DNA of 64,000 nt from Campylobacter concisus (GTDB lineage: Bacteria > Campylobacterota > Campylobacteria > Campylobacterales > Campylobacteraceae), in the NCBI RefSeq assembly GCF_002092855.1, contig NZ_LVLC01000012.1, forward strand, positions 62,001 to 126,000, in the 5' to 3' direction. Each line of letters opens with the position of its first letter. Positions within the stretch are counted from its first letter, which is position 1. The position numbers were made by a program, and so were the translations under genes. The notes beneath the pieces are model-generated. The model made no database searches and was not told the origin of the DNA. It saw nothing but the letters and a program-made list of their open reading frames with translations. Positions 1 to 8,923 of the stretch are shown here, in pieces.

Positions 1-361
1 ATTTTGCCCCAAGTAATATGTCGTGCTCATCTTTGTAGGTCCAGTCACTTGGCTTTGTACGCTCATGATAGCTTTTTATCCTATCGTGAGCTAATTTTAA
101 AGCTACTCTCAAAGCATTATCTAGCGAATTATAGGCAGCCTCCATCTCTTTTACGTCGATTATTATGTCGTTTTTACTTGTAACGCTAAATTTATCAAAT
201 TTAGCTATCTGCGCAAAAAGTGCACTATCGCCATCTTTTCTTATCTCATCTATTATTCCAGCAACCACCGGCATTACAGCACTCATGTCATTATCACTTC
301 GTTTAACAAGCTGTAAAAATTTACTCTCAAAATCAGCGTCACTACTATGAAAAAATTTCAT
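1..361 (-). CDS. hisD: Histidinol dehydrogenase, N-terminal part (partial)
   Basis: The reading frame starts at an ATG on the minus strand at 361 and runs off the left edge, so only about 120 N-terminal residues are visible. The translation has the HisD N-terminal pattern: a first helix, then IIDEIRKDGDSALF, then a helix ending in HDRIKSYHE and followed by a PSDW segment and an LLGAK-like turn. HisD oxidises L-histidinol to L-histidine in two NAD-dependent steps, the end of histidine synthesis, in the cytoplasm. The start overlaps the stop of the upstream PLP-enzyme gene by 4 bp, so translation is probably coupled. The zinc ligands and catalytic histidine lie outside the window. The family call rests on the N-terminal third only. 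Confidence 0.85.
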   Translation of the reverse strand, partial: MKFFHSSDADFESKFLQLVKRSDNDMSAVMPVVAGIIDEIRKDGDSALFAQIAKFDKFSVTSKNDIIIDVKEMEAAYNSLDNALRVALKLAHDRIKSYHERTKPSDWTYKDEHDILLGAK

Positions 362-1209
362 TTATGCTCCTTTAATTTTAATTTTCTCTCGTATCTTTGT
401 CTTTGTGTAATGTTACCTAAAATTCCGCCCTGGTGGATATATAAAATTTCGCTCCCAAATTTGTCTAAATTTGCAAAAAGCGTGATAAAGCCAACAGGGT
501 CATACACTAGGTCAAATTCCACGCCGCTTTTGCAAACCTCTATCCAAATTTCATAAAGCTCTGGGTATAAATTTCCAAAATGATACTTCTTTGGCGGATT
601 TAAAATTTGCACTTTACTATTTTTGTCTAGCTCATAAATTTGCTTTTTTAGATAGTCGCTGTCCCCCACGCAAGGAGTTGTAAAAACCATAAGATCAGTG
701 TGCTTTGCCAGGTAGCAAGCACTAGTGCCTGTACCAGAAGGCAAAAAAATATCAGGCTTTATGCCACTTTTTTTGCTCCACTCATTTATCTCATTTGCCT
801 GCGTGATAAAGCCAAGCTCAGCCTCACTCTGAGCCACGCCCTCGTTTATAAAAAGTGCATTTTTGCTCTTTGCTAGCTCTTTAGCAAATTTCTCACGCTC
901 ATCTTTTATAAAAATTTCCATGCCATTTTCAAGTGCAAATTTGAAATTTCCGACTGGATTTTGCTCTAAATTTGAACTAAGATGAGAGACGACATAGTAA
1001 AATTTAAGCCCTTTTAGCTTAGCAAAAAGACTTAGGCTATACATAGCATTTGACTGACTTGAGCCGTGAGATACGATGGCCTGGATGCCGCTTAGATCAG
1101 CCTTTAGAAAATACTCTAACTTTCTTGCTTTGTTACCGTTAAACTCGCCTAGCAGATCATCCCTCAAAAGCCAAAACTCTCGCCCCTTAAGAACAACCCG
1201 CTCAATCAC
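358..1209 (-). CDS. PLP-dependent enzyme of the ACC deaminase / D-cysteine desulfhydrase family
   Basis: A 283-residue fold-type II PLP enzyme. The N-terminus has RDDLLG followed by GNKARKLEY (about residues 25-33), the family block with the PLP-binding lysine, probably K27. A serine-rich substrate loop, SHGSSQSNA, follows at about 48-56, and a PSGTGTS phosphate-binding loop lies at about 157-163. The family includes 1-aminocyclopropane-1-carboxylate deaminase and D-cysteine desulfhydrase, and sequence alone does not separate them. It is shorter than the usual 320-340 residues. It overlaps the MotB-like gene upstream by 8 bp and hisD downstream by 4 bp. In a gut or oral bacterium D-cysteine or another small amino acid is a more likely substrate than ACC; that is inference. 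Confidence 0.75.
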   Translation of the reverse strand: MIERVVLKGREFWLLRDDLLGEFNGNKARKLEYFLKADLSGIQAIVSHGSSQSNAMYSLSLFAKLKGLKFYYVVSHLSSNLEQNPVGNFKFALENGMEIFIKDEREKFAKELAKSKNALFINEGVAQSEAELGFITQANEINEWSKKSGIKPDIFLPSGTGTSACYLAKHTDLMVFTTPCVGDSDYLKKQIYELDKNSKVQILNPPKKYHFGNLYPELYEIWIEVCKSGVEFDLVYDPVGFITLFANLDKFGSEILYIHQGGILGNITQRQRYERKLKLKEHK

Positions 1210-2293
1210 CCTTAAACTCCAAAAATTTCTCTATCTCGTTGATGGCCTCTTTGTTTGAGAGTGAAAATTTGATCTCGATGCGCCTTGAAGCGTCCTTATC
1301 TTCGGCTCCGTCCTTAAAAACTAGCTCGTTGTAGCTTCGACCACTTGCGACAAGCAACTTTCTAAGGCGAACGTCATCGCTAAATGAGCTTATAAACTCC
1401 ATCACCGCGTAAGCTCTTTTTTGCGAAAGCTCTAAGTTATAAATGTAGCTTCCGTCACTATCTGTAAAGCCTTCAATTATAATTTGATCAATATTTGATG
1501 CAATATCTTTATCATTTAAAAGCACGTCAAAATACTTACCAAGTGTAGCCTTTAGCTCCTCTTTGACCTCCTCTTTTAAGACCGCACTTCCTTTATCAAA
1601 AAGCACCGAAGAACTAAGCTTTAGCGCGCCTGAGTTTGGATCGATCTCAATGCTTGAGCCTAGTCTATCTTTTAAGGCTGAGATCACTTTTACTCTGATA
1701 CCGGTTAAATTTTTCACTCTGTCACGAGTGACGTTTAGATCCCTTAAAAGCTCGTCATATCTAGCCTCTCTTTGGCTTACTTGCTCGAGCAAAAAGGCGA
1801 TCTTGGCCAAATTTTTCTCGCTGCTTTCGTTTGCGTCACTAAGTGCTCTATCTTTTGATGAAATTTCATCATTTAGCACGATCATCTTTTGATTTAGATC
1901 AAAAATACTAGCATTTAGCTCCTTTATGCTCGCGTTTGCGTCCTTGTTTTCCTCTATGAGCTGGGCTAGTTTTTCTTTTAGAGCGTCTATTTGGATAACA
2001 AAAATTTCATTTGATTTTTTCAAATTTATGTTTTCGTCGCTTATCTTTGAAAGCTCGCTTTTTAGGGCGTCATTTAGCTCTTCGAGTGTAAAATTTCTGC
2101 CCTGGGCGTCTTTTAAATTTGCTAAAGCTGTGATGATAGCTTGCTCTTTATTTTCAAGTGTGTTTTGAGTTAGGACGTATTTTACGACGACAGCGCCGAT
2201 TAGCAGCATAAAAACAAAGAGCAGACCCGCCATCAAGTCCGCGTACGAAACCCAAAAGCTCGATTGATCTTCATTATTTTTGTTTATTTTCAT
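1202..2293 (-). CDS. MotB-like protein with OmpA-type peptidoglycan-binding domain
   Basis: 363 residues. One transmembrane helix (about 17-40) carries an aspartate in the motif SYADLMAGLLF (D19), at the place of the proton-binding Asp of MotB-type stators. A long predicted coiled coil follows (about 45-195), then an OmpA/MotB C-terminal domain (about 225-355) with LFDKGSAVL and the peptidoglycan-binding stretch EGFTDSDGSYIYNLELSQKRA. The start overlaps the stop of the MotA-like gene by 4 bp (ATGA), so the two are a translationally coupled pair. The periplasmic coiled coil is longer than in flagellar MotB, and no flagellar genes are adjacent. I read it as the wall-anchored half of a 5:2 ion-driven motor of unknown job. 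C. jejuni has, as I recall, a similar pair downstream of fba. Confidence 0.75.
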   Translation of the reverse strand: MKINKNNEDQSSFWVSYADLMAGLLFVFMLLIGAVVVKYVLTQNTLENKEQAIITALANLKDAQGRNFTLEELNDALKSELSKISDENINLKKSNEIFVIQIDALKEKLAQLIEENKDANASIKELNASIFDLNQKMIVLNDEISSKDRALSDANESSEKNLAKIAFLLEQVSQREARYDELLRDLNVTRDRVKNLTGIRVKVISALKDRLGSSIEIDPNSGALKLSSSVLFDKGSAVLKEEVKEELKATLGKYFDVLLNDKDIASNIDQIIIEGFTDSDGSYIYNLELSQKRAYAVMEFISSFSDDVRLRKLLVASGRSYNELVFKDGAEDKDASRRIEIKFSLSNKEAINEIEKFLEFKGD

Positions 2294-3603
2294 TGCACCA
2301 GATTTTCGATTTTTTCTATTACAGAATTTGCTTCTTTATCGATCTCGTCTATGTTCTTCTTAAGCTCAGCAATGAGGCTCTCACGCTCTTTTTCACGCTC
2401 CAAGCTCCTGCCTTCTTGCTCATACGCTGCCTTAAATATCGTCGCACTCTCCACGAGCGAGGCTCTAAATTCCTTTAATGCCTCGTTTTGCTCTTTCATC
2501 AAAGATAGAGAAAATTCTTTTAAAATGGCATCAAAGCTCTTTATAGTCTGCTCAAATTTTAGCTGGCTCTCTTTTGTAGCGTTTAAATTTCTACTAAAAA
2601 TTTCGCCAAGTTTTGCATGCTCGGTTAAAATTTTAACCTCCATATCTTTAAAGGCATTAGAAAATGCGCTTACTGCCTTTAGCATATCAGAGTGGATTTT
2701 TACAAATTCATCTTGTTTTAGGCTAGCTTCATTTAGCATTTTTAGACTTGCACTAAGCTCTGCCTTGCTTTGATTGATGATATTTTTCTCAACCTCACAA
2801 AGCTCTTTTAGACTGTTAAATTTCTCATTTGTCAGTTCGCTTAGCTCTTTTACAAATTTATCGTCAAGTACCATTTTAAAGGCGTCGTGGCTATCTTTAA
2901 AGTAGCTAACACTTGCTTTCATGAAATTTGCATTTAGTTCATTTTCCTGCCAGAAAAACTCACGACTTAACTCTTTTTGCTCGCTGTAAAATTTCTCAAA
3001 TTTACTAACGCCGATCTTTTCAAAAAACATCCACCAAAGTGCTAAAAAAATACCATAGATCGATACATAAAACGCCGTAGCTACGCCATTTAGCAGTATA
3101 GCGATCTCTTTTTCAAGTCCGTTTGCAGTGCTTGAGCTAAAGCTTGGCATAGAGATAGCAATACTGATAAATGTGCCCAAAATTCCAAGCATAGGAAAGA
3201 CTGCTTGGCCGATGTTTGCTAGGTTGTCATTTCTAAAATTTCTTGTATAGCTCTCGAAAAAATCTTCAAATTTAGCATTTGCCTTTTTGACATTTGAAAT
3301 TTCAAAGAGGTGAGCGATGATAAATTCTTTTAGCCTTATCTTGTAGTCTTTGGCATTTGCTAAGAAATTTGAGTAAGCTACCAAGGCGCTGTGACGTGAA
3401 AATATAAATGCCACAAAAAGTATAACGCCCATCATCACTATGGTGTGAAGCTTCATCTGAAAATTTATAACGCCAAGATACGCTAGTATTGCCAAGATGT
3501 AGATAGCTAAAGGGATAAAGATAACTTTAAAAAAGACAAAGAAAGAGTGAGCTTGGTGCTCCTTTGGCACGCTTAGCTCACTAAAATCATTTTGATTTTG
3601 CAT
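2290..3603 (-). CDS. MotA/TolQ/ExbB-like membrane protein with long cytoplasmic tail
   Basis: 437 residues. Two N-terminal transmembrane helices (about 21-48 and 52-69), a cytoplasmic loop, then two more (about 131-152 and 168-194). The third, with QAVFPMLGILGTFISIAI, has the proline and glycines of MotA/ExbB pore helices. After the last helix come about 240 residues of highly charged, predicted coiled-coil sequence, far longer than in MotA, TolQ or ExbB. Membrane core plus long tail resembles ZorA of Zorya defence, and the next gene is ZorB-like in layout, but there are no zorC, zorD or zorE genes here. It starts 5 bp after fba ends, in a housekeeping operon. Function unknown; an ion-driven motor or force transducer is the best inference. 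Confidence 0.7.
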   Translation of the reverse strand: MQNQNDFSELSVPKEHQAHSFFVFFKVIFIPLAIYILAILAYLGVINFQMKLHTIVMMGVILFVAFIFSRHSALVAYSNFLANAKDYKIRLKEFIIAHLFEISNVKKANAKFEDFFESYTRNFRNDNLANIGQAVFPMLGILGTFISIAISMPSFSSSTANGLEKEIAILLNGVATAFYVSIYGIFLALWWMFFEKIGVSKFEKFYSEQKELSREFFWQENELNANFMKASVSYFKDSHDAFKMVLDDKFVKELSELTNEKFNSLKELCEVEKNIINQSKAELSASLKMLNEASLKQDEFVKIHSDMLKAVSAFSNAFKDMEVKILTEHAKLGEIFSRNLNATKESQLKFEQTIKSFDAILKEFSLSLMKEQNEALKEFRASLVESATIFKAAYEQEGRSLEREKERESLIAELKKNIDEIDKEANSVIEKIENLVQ

Positions 3604-3607
3604 AGGA

Positions 3608-4672
3608 TTAGTTCCTATTTAGGCAGTTTAAGTCGCTAAAAGCAGTCTGAAGACGCTTAACCATGCTCTCCTCGCCACTTCTTAGCCATTTCCTTGGGTC
3701 GTAGTATTTTTTATTTGGCTTATCATCGCCCTCTGGATTGCCGATCTGCCCTTGCAAGTATGCTCTATTTTTAGCCTCATACTCGCGTACGCCGTCCCAG
3801 AAAGCCCACTGCGTATCAGTGTCAATGTTCATCTTGATAACACCGTAGCTCACAGCATTTTTGATATCTTTTAGTTCACTGCCGCTACCGCCGTGAAATA
3901 CAAAATTTACTGGCTTGTCGCTTTTTGTATTAAATTTCTTTGCCACATAGGCTTGTGAGTTTTTAAGAATTTCTGGTCTTAGCACGACATTGCCCGGTTT
4001 ATAAACGCCGTGAACGTTGCCAAAACTAGCTGCGATGCTAAATTTATCGCTTATCTTACTTAGTCTTTCATAAGCAAGCGCGACATCTTCTGGCTGAGTG
4101 TAAAGAAGCGCGTTATCAACGCTTGTATTATCCACGCCATCTTCTTCGCCGCCGGTTACGCCTAGCTCGATCTCTAGGCTAATGCCAAGCTCGCTAAGCT
4201 CTTTTAGATACTTCTCGCACGTGCTTAAATTTTCGTTGATATTCTCTTCGCTAAGATCAAGCATGTGAGAGCTAAAAAGCGGCACGCCGTGAGTTTTTTT
4301 ATATTCATGACTTGCTTTTACTAACTCATCTATCCAAGGTAAAAGCTTTCTAGCGGCATGGTCTGTGTGTAAGATGACTGGCACGCCATAAGCCTTGGCA
4401 AGCAGATGAACATGCTTTGCTCCAGCGATCGCACCAAGAACGGCTGCGTTTTCGCAGACTTTACCAGCGTAAAAACCTGCACCGCCATTACTAAACTGAA
4501 CGATAACAGGCGAGTTAGCAACCTTTGCTGCTTCTAAAACAGCATTTACTGAGTCGCTGCCTACGACATTTACAGCAGGTATTGCAAAACCTTGCTCTTT
4601 GGCATAAGCATAAAGTTTTGTTACATCATCTCCGCTTAAAACACCAGGTTTTACGATATCTAAAACGCCCAT
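3608..4672 (-). CDS. fba: Class II fructose-bisphosphate aldolase
   Basis: 354 residues from the ATG at 4672. A TTG 12 bases further up is in frame, but it overlaps the GGAGGA ribosome site that serves the ATG, so the ATG is preferred. The protein starts MGVLDIVKPG and has the zinc-binding HTDHAARK motif, the ELGVTGGEEDGVDN block and the FHGGSGS phosphate-binding loop, all typical of the zinc-dependent class IIA enzymes. It cleaves fructose 1,6-bisphosphate to glyceraldehyde 3-phosphate and dihydroxyacetone phosphate. Campylobacter lacks complete glycolysis, so the main direction is gluconeogenic. It lies between peb4, whose stop is 15 bp upstream, and the MotA-like gene, as I recall it does in C. 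jejuni. Confidence 0.95.
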   Translation of the reverse strand: MGVLDIVKPGVLSGDDVTKLYAYAKEQGFAIPAVNVVGSDSVNAVLEAAKVANSPVIVQFSNGGAGFYAGKVCENAAVLGAIAGAKHVHLLAKAYGVPVILHTDHAARKLLPWIDELVKASHEYKKTHGVPLFSSHMLDLSEENINENLSTCEKYLKELSELGISLEIELGVTGGEEDGVDNTSVDNALLYTQPEDVALAYERLSKISDKFSIAASFGNVHGVYKPGNVVLRPEILKNSQAYVAKKFNTKSDKPVNFVFHGGSGSELKDIKNAVSYGVIKMNIDTDTQWAFWDGVREYEAKNRAYLQGQIGNPEGDDKPNKKYYDPRKWLRSGEESMVKRLQTAFSDLNCLNRN

Positions 4673-4687
4673 TTTATCCTCCAAATT

Positions 4688-5506
4688 TTACTTATATTCT
4701 ATCTTTGCTTTTTGGCGTAGAGCTTCACTTTTTTGTCTAACAGCAGCTTGGAATTTCTCCATTTTTACAGCTTGCTCGATCTCTGGTTTTGCCTGCTCAA
4801 AGCTTACAGTGCCAGCAGCTTTGCCATCTTCTTTTAAGATAACATGGTATCCAAACTGAGTTTTAACTGGTTTAGTTGAAACTGTGCCATTAGCCATTGA
4901 AAATGCTGCGTCTGCAAAAGGTTTTACCATTTGGCTTTGACCAAACCAGCCAAGTGCACCACCATGTGCAGCTGAACCTTTGTCGATTGATTTTTGGCTT
5001 GCTAGCTCTGCAAATTTCTTTGTTAATGCCTCACCTTTTAAATTTTTAAGTTGAGCGATGATGTCGTTTGCTGTTTTCTCATCTTCAACTAGGATATGCC
5101 TTGCTTTTGCTTGAGCTGGCTCGTTCATACTTGCTTTGTTTTTATTGTAAAAATCTTTTAGTTCATTTTCACTTACTTTTAAGCTATCAAATAGTTTTCT
5201 CATATAAAGCTCAACTGCAATCCCTTCTTGCGCTGCTTTTACAGCTTTGATGTACTCTACATCTTTTTCGATACCGCTTGACTTAGCATCTTTTAAAAGA
5301 AGTTTTCTATTTATTAGATCGTCGATAATACGTTTTTTCTCATTTGGTTGAAGCTTGCTAGCGTCAAATCCTGGCATAGCTGCCGATAAAAGGCTTGAAA
5401 TATCGCTATCACTTATAGCATCACCATCAACTGTTGCAACTACTGCTGCATTTAGAGTAACAGCTGCCGCTAAACTTAAAACTGCTGGAAACAAAAATTT
5501 TTTCAT
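4688..5506 (-). CDS. peb4: Periplasmic peptidyl-prolyl cis-trans isomerase, PEB4/SurA-like
   Basis: 272 residues with a clear Sec signal peptide ([20 protein letters not shown]). Residues about 22-125 form a SurA-type chaperone segment with the [24 protein letters not shown] block. A parvulin domain follows (about 130-235): [34 protein letters not shown] and [14 protein letters not shown]-terminal helix completes the chaperone lobe. In C. jejuni the homologue PEB4 (cbf2) helps outer membrane proteins fold and affects adhesion. It is the first gene of the minus-strand run with fba and is divergent from nth, with 95 bp between the two starts for both promoters. Confidence 0.93.
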   Translation of the reverse strand: MKKFLFPAVLSLAAAVTLNAAVVATVDGDAISDSDISSLLSAAMPGFDASKLQPNEKKRIIDDLINRKLLLKDAKSSGIEKDVEYIKAVKAAQEGIAVELYMRKLFDSLKVSENELKDFYNKNKASMNEPAQAKARHILVEDEKTANDIIAQLKNLKGEALTKKFAELASQKSIDKGSAAHGGALGWFGQSQMVKPFADAAFSMANGTVSTKPVKTQFGYHVILKEDGKAAGTVSFEQAKPEIEQAVKMEKFQAAVRQKSEALRQKAKIEYK

Positions 5507-5601
5507 ATAAATCCTTTAAAAAATTGATTTTATGGGCAAGATTATATCAAATAAAGCGATAACTTTTCATTTAACTTAAGAAAATAAGGTAAAATACGAA
5601 A

Positions 5602-6234
5602 ATGAGAACAAAAAAAGATATTTTAGAAATAAAAAGAAGACTTTTAGAAGAGTTTAAAGACGCCAAAAGCGAGCTTAAATTTAGAAATTTATATGAACTT
5701 CTTGTCTGCGTCATGCTCTCAGCCCAGTGCACAGACAAAAGAGTAAATTTAATAACTCCAGCCTTATTTGAAGCGTATAAAGACGTCTATGAACTAGCTA
5801 GTGCAAATTTAGCGAGTCTAAAACTAATGATAAATTCATGCAGCTTTTTTAATAACAAAGCAGTAAATTTAATCAAAATGGCAAACAGTGTGGTTGAGCT
5901 TTATAATGGAGAAATTCCACTTGATGAAGAGAAGCTAAAAGGCCTTGCTGGAGTTGGACAAAAGACCGCTCATGTCGTGCTTTTAGAAGCTACAAATGCA
6001 AATGTTATGGCTGTTGATACACACGTTTTTAGAGTGGCACACAGACTTGATCTTAGCCAAGCAAAGACACCAGAAGCCACTGAAGCTGATCTTAGCCATG
6101 CCTTTAAAACAGATCTTGGCAAGCTTCATCAAGCCATGGTGCTCTTTGGACGTTACACCTGTAAAGCCAAAAAACCGCTTTGCCATGAGTGTATCTTAAA
6201 TGATCTTTGTAACAGTAAGGACAAGATTATTTAA
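5602..6234 (+). CDS. nth: Endonuclease III, DNA glycosylase/AP lyase
   Basis: 210 residues, normal length. The helix-hairpin-helix LAGVGQKTA holds the catalytic lysine (about K121) and VDTHVFRV holds the catalytic aspartate (about D139). The C-terminus has the [4Fe-4S] motif C-x6-C-x2-C-x5-C. Endonuclease III removes oxidised pyrimidines and cuts the abasic strand in base excision repair. It is convergent with dsbD, and the two 3' ends overlap by 8 bp, so no terminator fits between them. Confidence 0.96.
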   Translation: MRTKKDILEIKRRLLEEFKDAKSELKFRNLYELLVCVMLSAQCTDKRVNLITPALFEAYKDVYELASANLASLKLMINSCSFFNNKAVNLIKMANSVVELYNGEIPLDEEKLKGLAGVGQKTAHVVLLEATNANVMAVDTHVFRVAHRLDLSQAKTPEATEADLSHAFKTDLGKLHQAMVLFGRYTCKAKKPLCHECILNDLCNSKDKII

Positions 6235-7957
6235 TCTTCTCAAGCTTTGCTAGAAAATTTTTAGCATCTATAAAGCCGATAGTTCTAAGAAATTTTAGCT
6301 CATCGCCACCATTAAATAACAAGAGTGCAGGCGGATCAATAAGCCCAAAATTTCTTAGCATTTCATCATTTTGTGGTCCGCCATTTGTTACATCGATACG
6401 AATAAGTGCAAAATTTGTCAAAGCATTCATAACGTCAATATCTTTAAAAGTGATCTTTTCTATCTCTTTGCAGCTTACACACCAATCAGCATAAAAATCT
6501 ACTAAAACGGGTTTGGTTGAGTTTTTTATTATCTCATTTAGTTCATCTAAATTTTTAACGGAATTAAATTTTAACGCACTATCACTTTTTGCCAAATTTA
6601 GTCCAGAAAGCGGAGAAAAAGCCTCCTTTGAGCCCAAAAACGAACCAACTATTAGCATAACTGAATATATAAAAACTAGGATAAAAAACGCTTTTTTAAA
6701 CTTAGTCCAGCTTTGCTCTGCTACTTCAAATGCCCCAAAATAAACTGCCATAAAAACGCCTATAATGCCATATCCTAATAGCTCAAAAAATTCTCCGAGC
6801 ACACGTGCAAGGATCCAAATCGCCATGATGAGCATCAAAAAACCAAAGAATTTTTTCACTTCATCCATCCAACTACCAGGTTTTGGCAAGAGCTTTCCAG
6901 AGCTTAGCCCAATAATAAGCAGTGGCACTCCCATGCCAAGCCCCATGACAAAAAGCATAATGCCACCATAAAAGATATTTCCACTTTGAGCGATATAAAG
7001 AAGCGCGCCCGCTAGTGGTGCTGCTACGCAAGGTGATACGATGAGAGCTGAGGCAAAACCCATAATAAAAATTCCAACATAGCCTGAGCTATTTTGCGAT
7101 TTTTTACTTATCAAATTTTCAAATTTTGCTGGCAATTTTATATCATAAAATCCAAACATGCTAAAGCTTAAAATGACAAAAATGGCCGCAAAAGTGCCAA
7201 GTACATAGATGTTTTGCAAAGCGCCTGCGATGCCAAAGCCAAGTAGGCTAGCTGCCACTCCAGCTAATGCATAAGCTAAACTCATCGCGACAACATAAAT
7301 GAATGATAATAAAAAGCCTTTTTTTGCATTTAAATTAGCACCTTTTGAGACAATTATGCTTGAAAGTATCGGTATCATCGGAAAGACGCAAGGTGTTAGT
7401 GAAAGCAAGAGACCATAACCAAAAAAAGTAAGAAGCGAGATAAAGAAATTTTTATCTCCAAGCCCATTTGCAATATCTTGCTCGCTAGAAAATTCTTCAG
7501 CAAGAATGTCGGTATCGTTTTTTTGCTCTTTTTTAAAAGTAGCGATACTAAATTTTCCAGCTTGGTCAGTTATCTCATAAATTTTGCTTTGTGGACGGTA
7601 GCAAATGCCGTTTTTAGCACAGCCTTGATAGTTAATGCCAAGTATTGCTTTGCCATTTGAAAGATTTTCTTTTACCAAATTTAATGGGATAAAAATTGAA
7701 AAATCTTTTGGATAAATTTCATATTCTCCCGTATTTTCACTACTTGGCAAATTTAATAGCTCATTTATCTTTTTGCCAGCTAGTTTAATCTCAAAACTCT
7801 CTTTATAAAGATAGATATTTTCACCAAAGTTAAACTTTACTTCAACATTTTGACTATCTACACTTGGAGTTAAAACAAAGGCTTTGCTAACATCTAAAAC
7901 CTCGGCAAAAAGCGAGCCTACAAATAAAATAAGCGAAAAAAGAAATTTTAAAAACAT
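6227..7957 (-). CDS. dsbD: Thiol:disulfide interchange protein DsbD
   Basis: 576 residues with all three DsbD parts. There is a signal peptide and a periplasmic immunoglobulin-like domain with a cysteine pair (about C113 and C119). The central multi-helix membrane domain has one cysteine in SLTPCVFPM (about C190) and one in VSPCVAAPLAG (about C310). The C-terminal periplasmic thioredoxin domain has the active site DWCVSCK (about C493 and C496). DsbD carries electrons from cytoplasmic thioredoxin across the inner membrane to keep periplasmic thiols reduced, for example for cytochrome c maturation and disulfide isomerisation. It is convergent with nth (8 bp overlap) and divergent from the PPK2 gene. 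Confidence 0.94.
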   Translation of the reverse strand: MFLKFLFSLILFVGSLFAEVLDVSKAFVLTPSVDSQNVEVKFNFGENIYLYKESFEIKLAGKKINELLNLPSSENTGEYEIYPKDFSIFIPLNLVKENLSNGKAILGINYQGCAKNGICYRPQSKIYEITDQAGKFSIATFKKEQKNDTDILAEEFSSEQDIANGLGDKNFFISLLTFFGYGLLLSLTPCVFPMIPILSSIIVSKGANLNAKKGFLLSFIYVVAMSLAYALAGVAASLLGFGIAGALQNIYVLGTFAAIFVILSFSMFGFYDIKLPAKFENLISKKSQNSSGYVGIFIMGFASALIVSPCVAAPLAGALLYIAQSGNIFYGGIMLFVMGLGMGVPLLIIGLSSGKLLPKPGSWMDEVKKFFGFLMLIMAIWILARVLGEFFELLGYGIIGVFMAVYFGAFEVAEQSWTKFKKAFFILVFIYSVMLIVGSFLGSKEAFSPLSGLNLAKSDSALKFNSVKNLDELNEIIKNSTKPVLVDFYADWCVSCKEIEKITFKDIDVMNALTNFALIRIDVTNGGPQNDEMLRNFGLIDPPALLLFNGGDELKFLRTIGFIDAKNFLAKLEKIK

Positions 7958-8063
7958 ACTAATCCTTGCTAAATTAAAAAAAGATGATTTTAGTCTAAAT
8001 TCCTAAATTTATTCTATTTTATTGTAAAATCGTGAAAATATGTGAAATTTTAAAGGAGCAAAG

Positions 8064-8873
8064 ATGTCAAAAGACAAAAAACACCAAAAAAGCGAGAAAC
8101 TTGGCTATGAGGAAGAGCTTAGACTACTTCAAATTGAACTTTTAAAATTTCAAAATTACGTAAAAGAAAAAGGCCTTAGAGTACTTATGCTAATGGAAGG
8201 GCGCGACGCAGCCGGTAAAGGCGGAACGATAAAACGCTTAACCGAGCATCTAAATCCAAGAGGTTGCCGTATAGTAGCGCTTGCTAAGCCAAGTGATGTC
8301 GAAAAAACACAGTGGTATTTTCAAAGATATGTGACTCATCTACCAAGTGCTGGAGAGATCGTGATCTTTGATAGAAGTTGGTACAATAGAGCTGGCGTTG
8401 AGCCAGTGATGGGCTTTTGCACGCAAGAAGAGCATAAAGAATTTTTACGTGAAGTGCCAAAATTTGAAGAGATGATCATAAACTCCGGCATAATTTTCTT
8501 TAAAATTTATCTTTCAATCACAAAAGATGAGCAGAAAAAACGCTTCAAAGAGAGACAAAATGATCCGCTAAAGCAGTTTAAAATTTCACCCGTTGATCAA
8601 AAAGCGCAAGAACTTTGGGATCAATACTCTATCGCTAAATATTCTATGCTTCTTGCCTCTCACAATAGCATTTCACCATGGGTCATCGTCTCAAGCGATA
8701 ACAAAAAAGAAGCTAGGCTAAATGTCTTTAAATTTATCCTAAGTCACGTTGAATATCCAAAAAAGATAAATGACTACTTGGAATTTGACAAAAACGTCGT
8801 AAGAGACGGAAGTGAAGAGATAAAACGCATAGAAGAAGGGCTAAATAAAGACAAGTTAAAGAGTATCGATTAG
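8064..8873 (+). CDS. ppk2: Polyphosphate kinase 2 family protein
   Basis: 269 residues, a single PPK2 domain. The Walker A loop is GRDAAGKGGTIKR (about 46-58) and the lid/Walker B region is IFDRSWYNRAGVEPVMGF (about 106-123); ISPVDQKAQELWDQYSIAK is also family-typical. PPK2 enzymes move phosphate between polyphosphate and nucleotides, mostly making GTP or ATP from the diphosphate. AAGKGG without a second domain fits the class I, NDP-phosphorylating type. A good ribosome site (AAAGGAGCAAAG) precedes the ATG, and a TGTAAAAT -10-like sequence lies about 35 bp upstream. As I recall, C. jejuni also has its PPK2 gene beside dsbD. Confidence 0.92.
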   Translation: MSKDKKHQKSEKLGYEEELRLLQIELLKFQNYVKEKGLRVLMLMEGRDAAGKGGTIKRLTEHLNPRGCRIVALAKPSDVEKTQWYFQRYVTHLPSAGEIVIFDRSWYNRAGVEPVMGFCTQEEHKEFLREVPKFEEMIINSGIIFFKIYLSITKDEQKKRFKERQNDPLKQFKISPVDQKAQELWDQYSIAKYSMLLASHNSISPWVIVSSDNKKEARLNVFKFILSHVEYPKKINDYLEFDKNVVRDGSEEIKRIEEGLNKDKLKSID

Positions 8874-8888
8874 AGAATTTTTAACTTC

Positions 8889-8919
8889 TAGCTGGCGATT
8901 TACTTAAATTTGCTAGCTA
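8889..8919. terminator. Hairpin between convergent ppk2 and membrane-protein genes
   Basis: An 8-bp inverted repeat (TAGCTGGC with GCTAGCTA, one G-U pair) with a second inner repeat (ATTTA/TAAAT) fills the 50-bp gap between two converging genes. The long stem and flanking T/A runs suggest a bidirectional rho-independent terminator. Inferred from sequence only. Confidence 0.5.
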
Positions 8920-8923
8920 AACT

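Noticed and set aside
1202-3603. A complete Zorya anti-phage system
   Set aside because: Only the ZorA/ZorB-like layout is present; no zorC, zorD or zorE genes lie on either side, and the pair sits in a conserved housekeeping operon.
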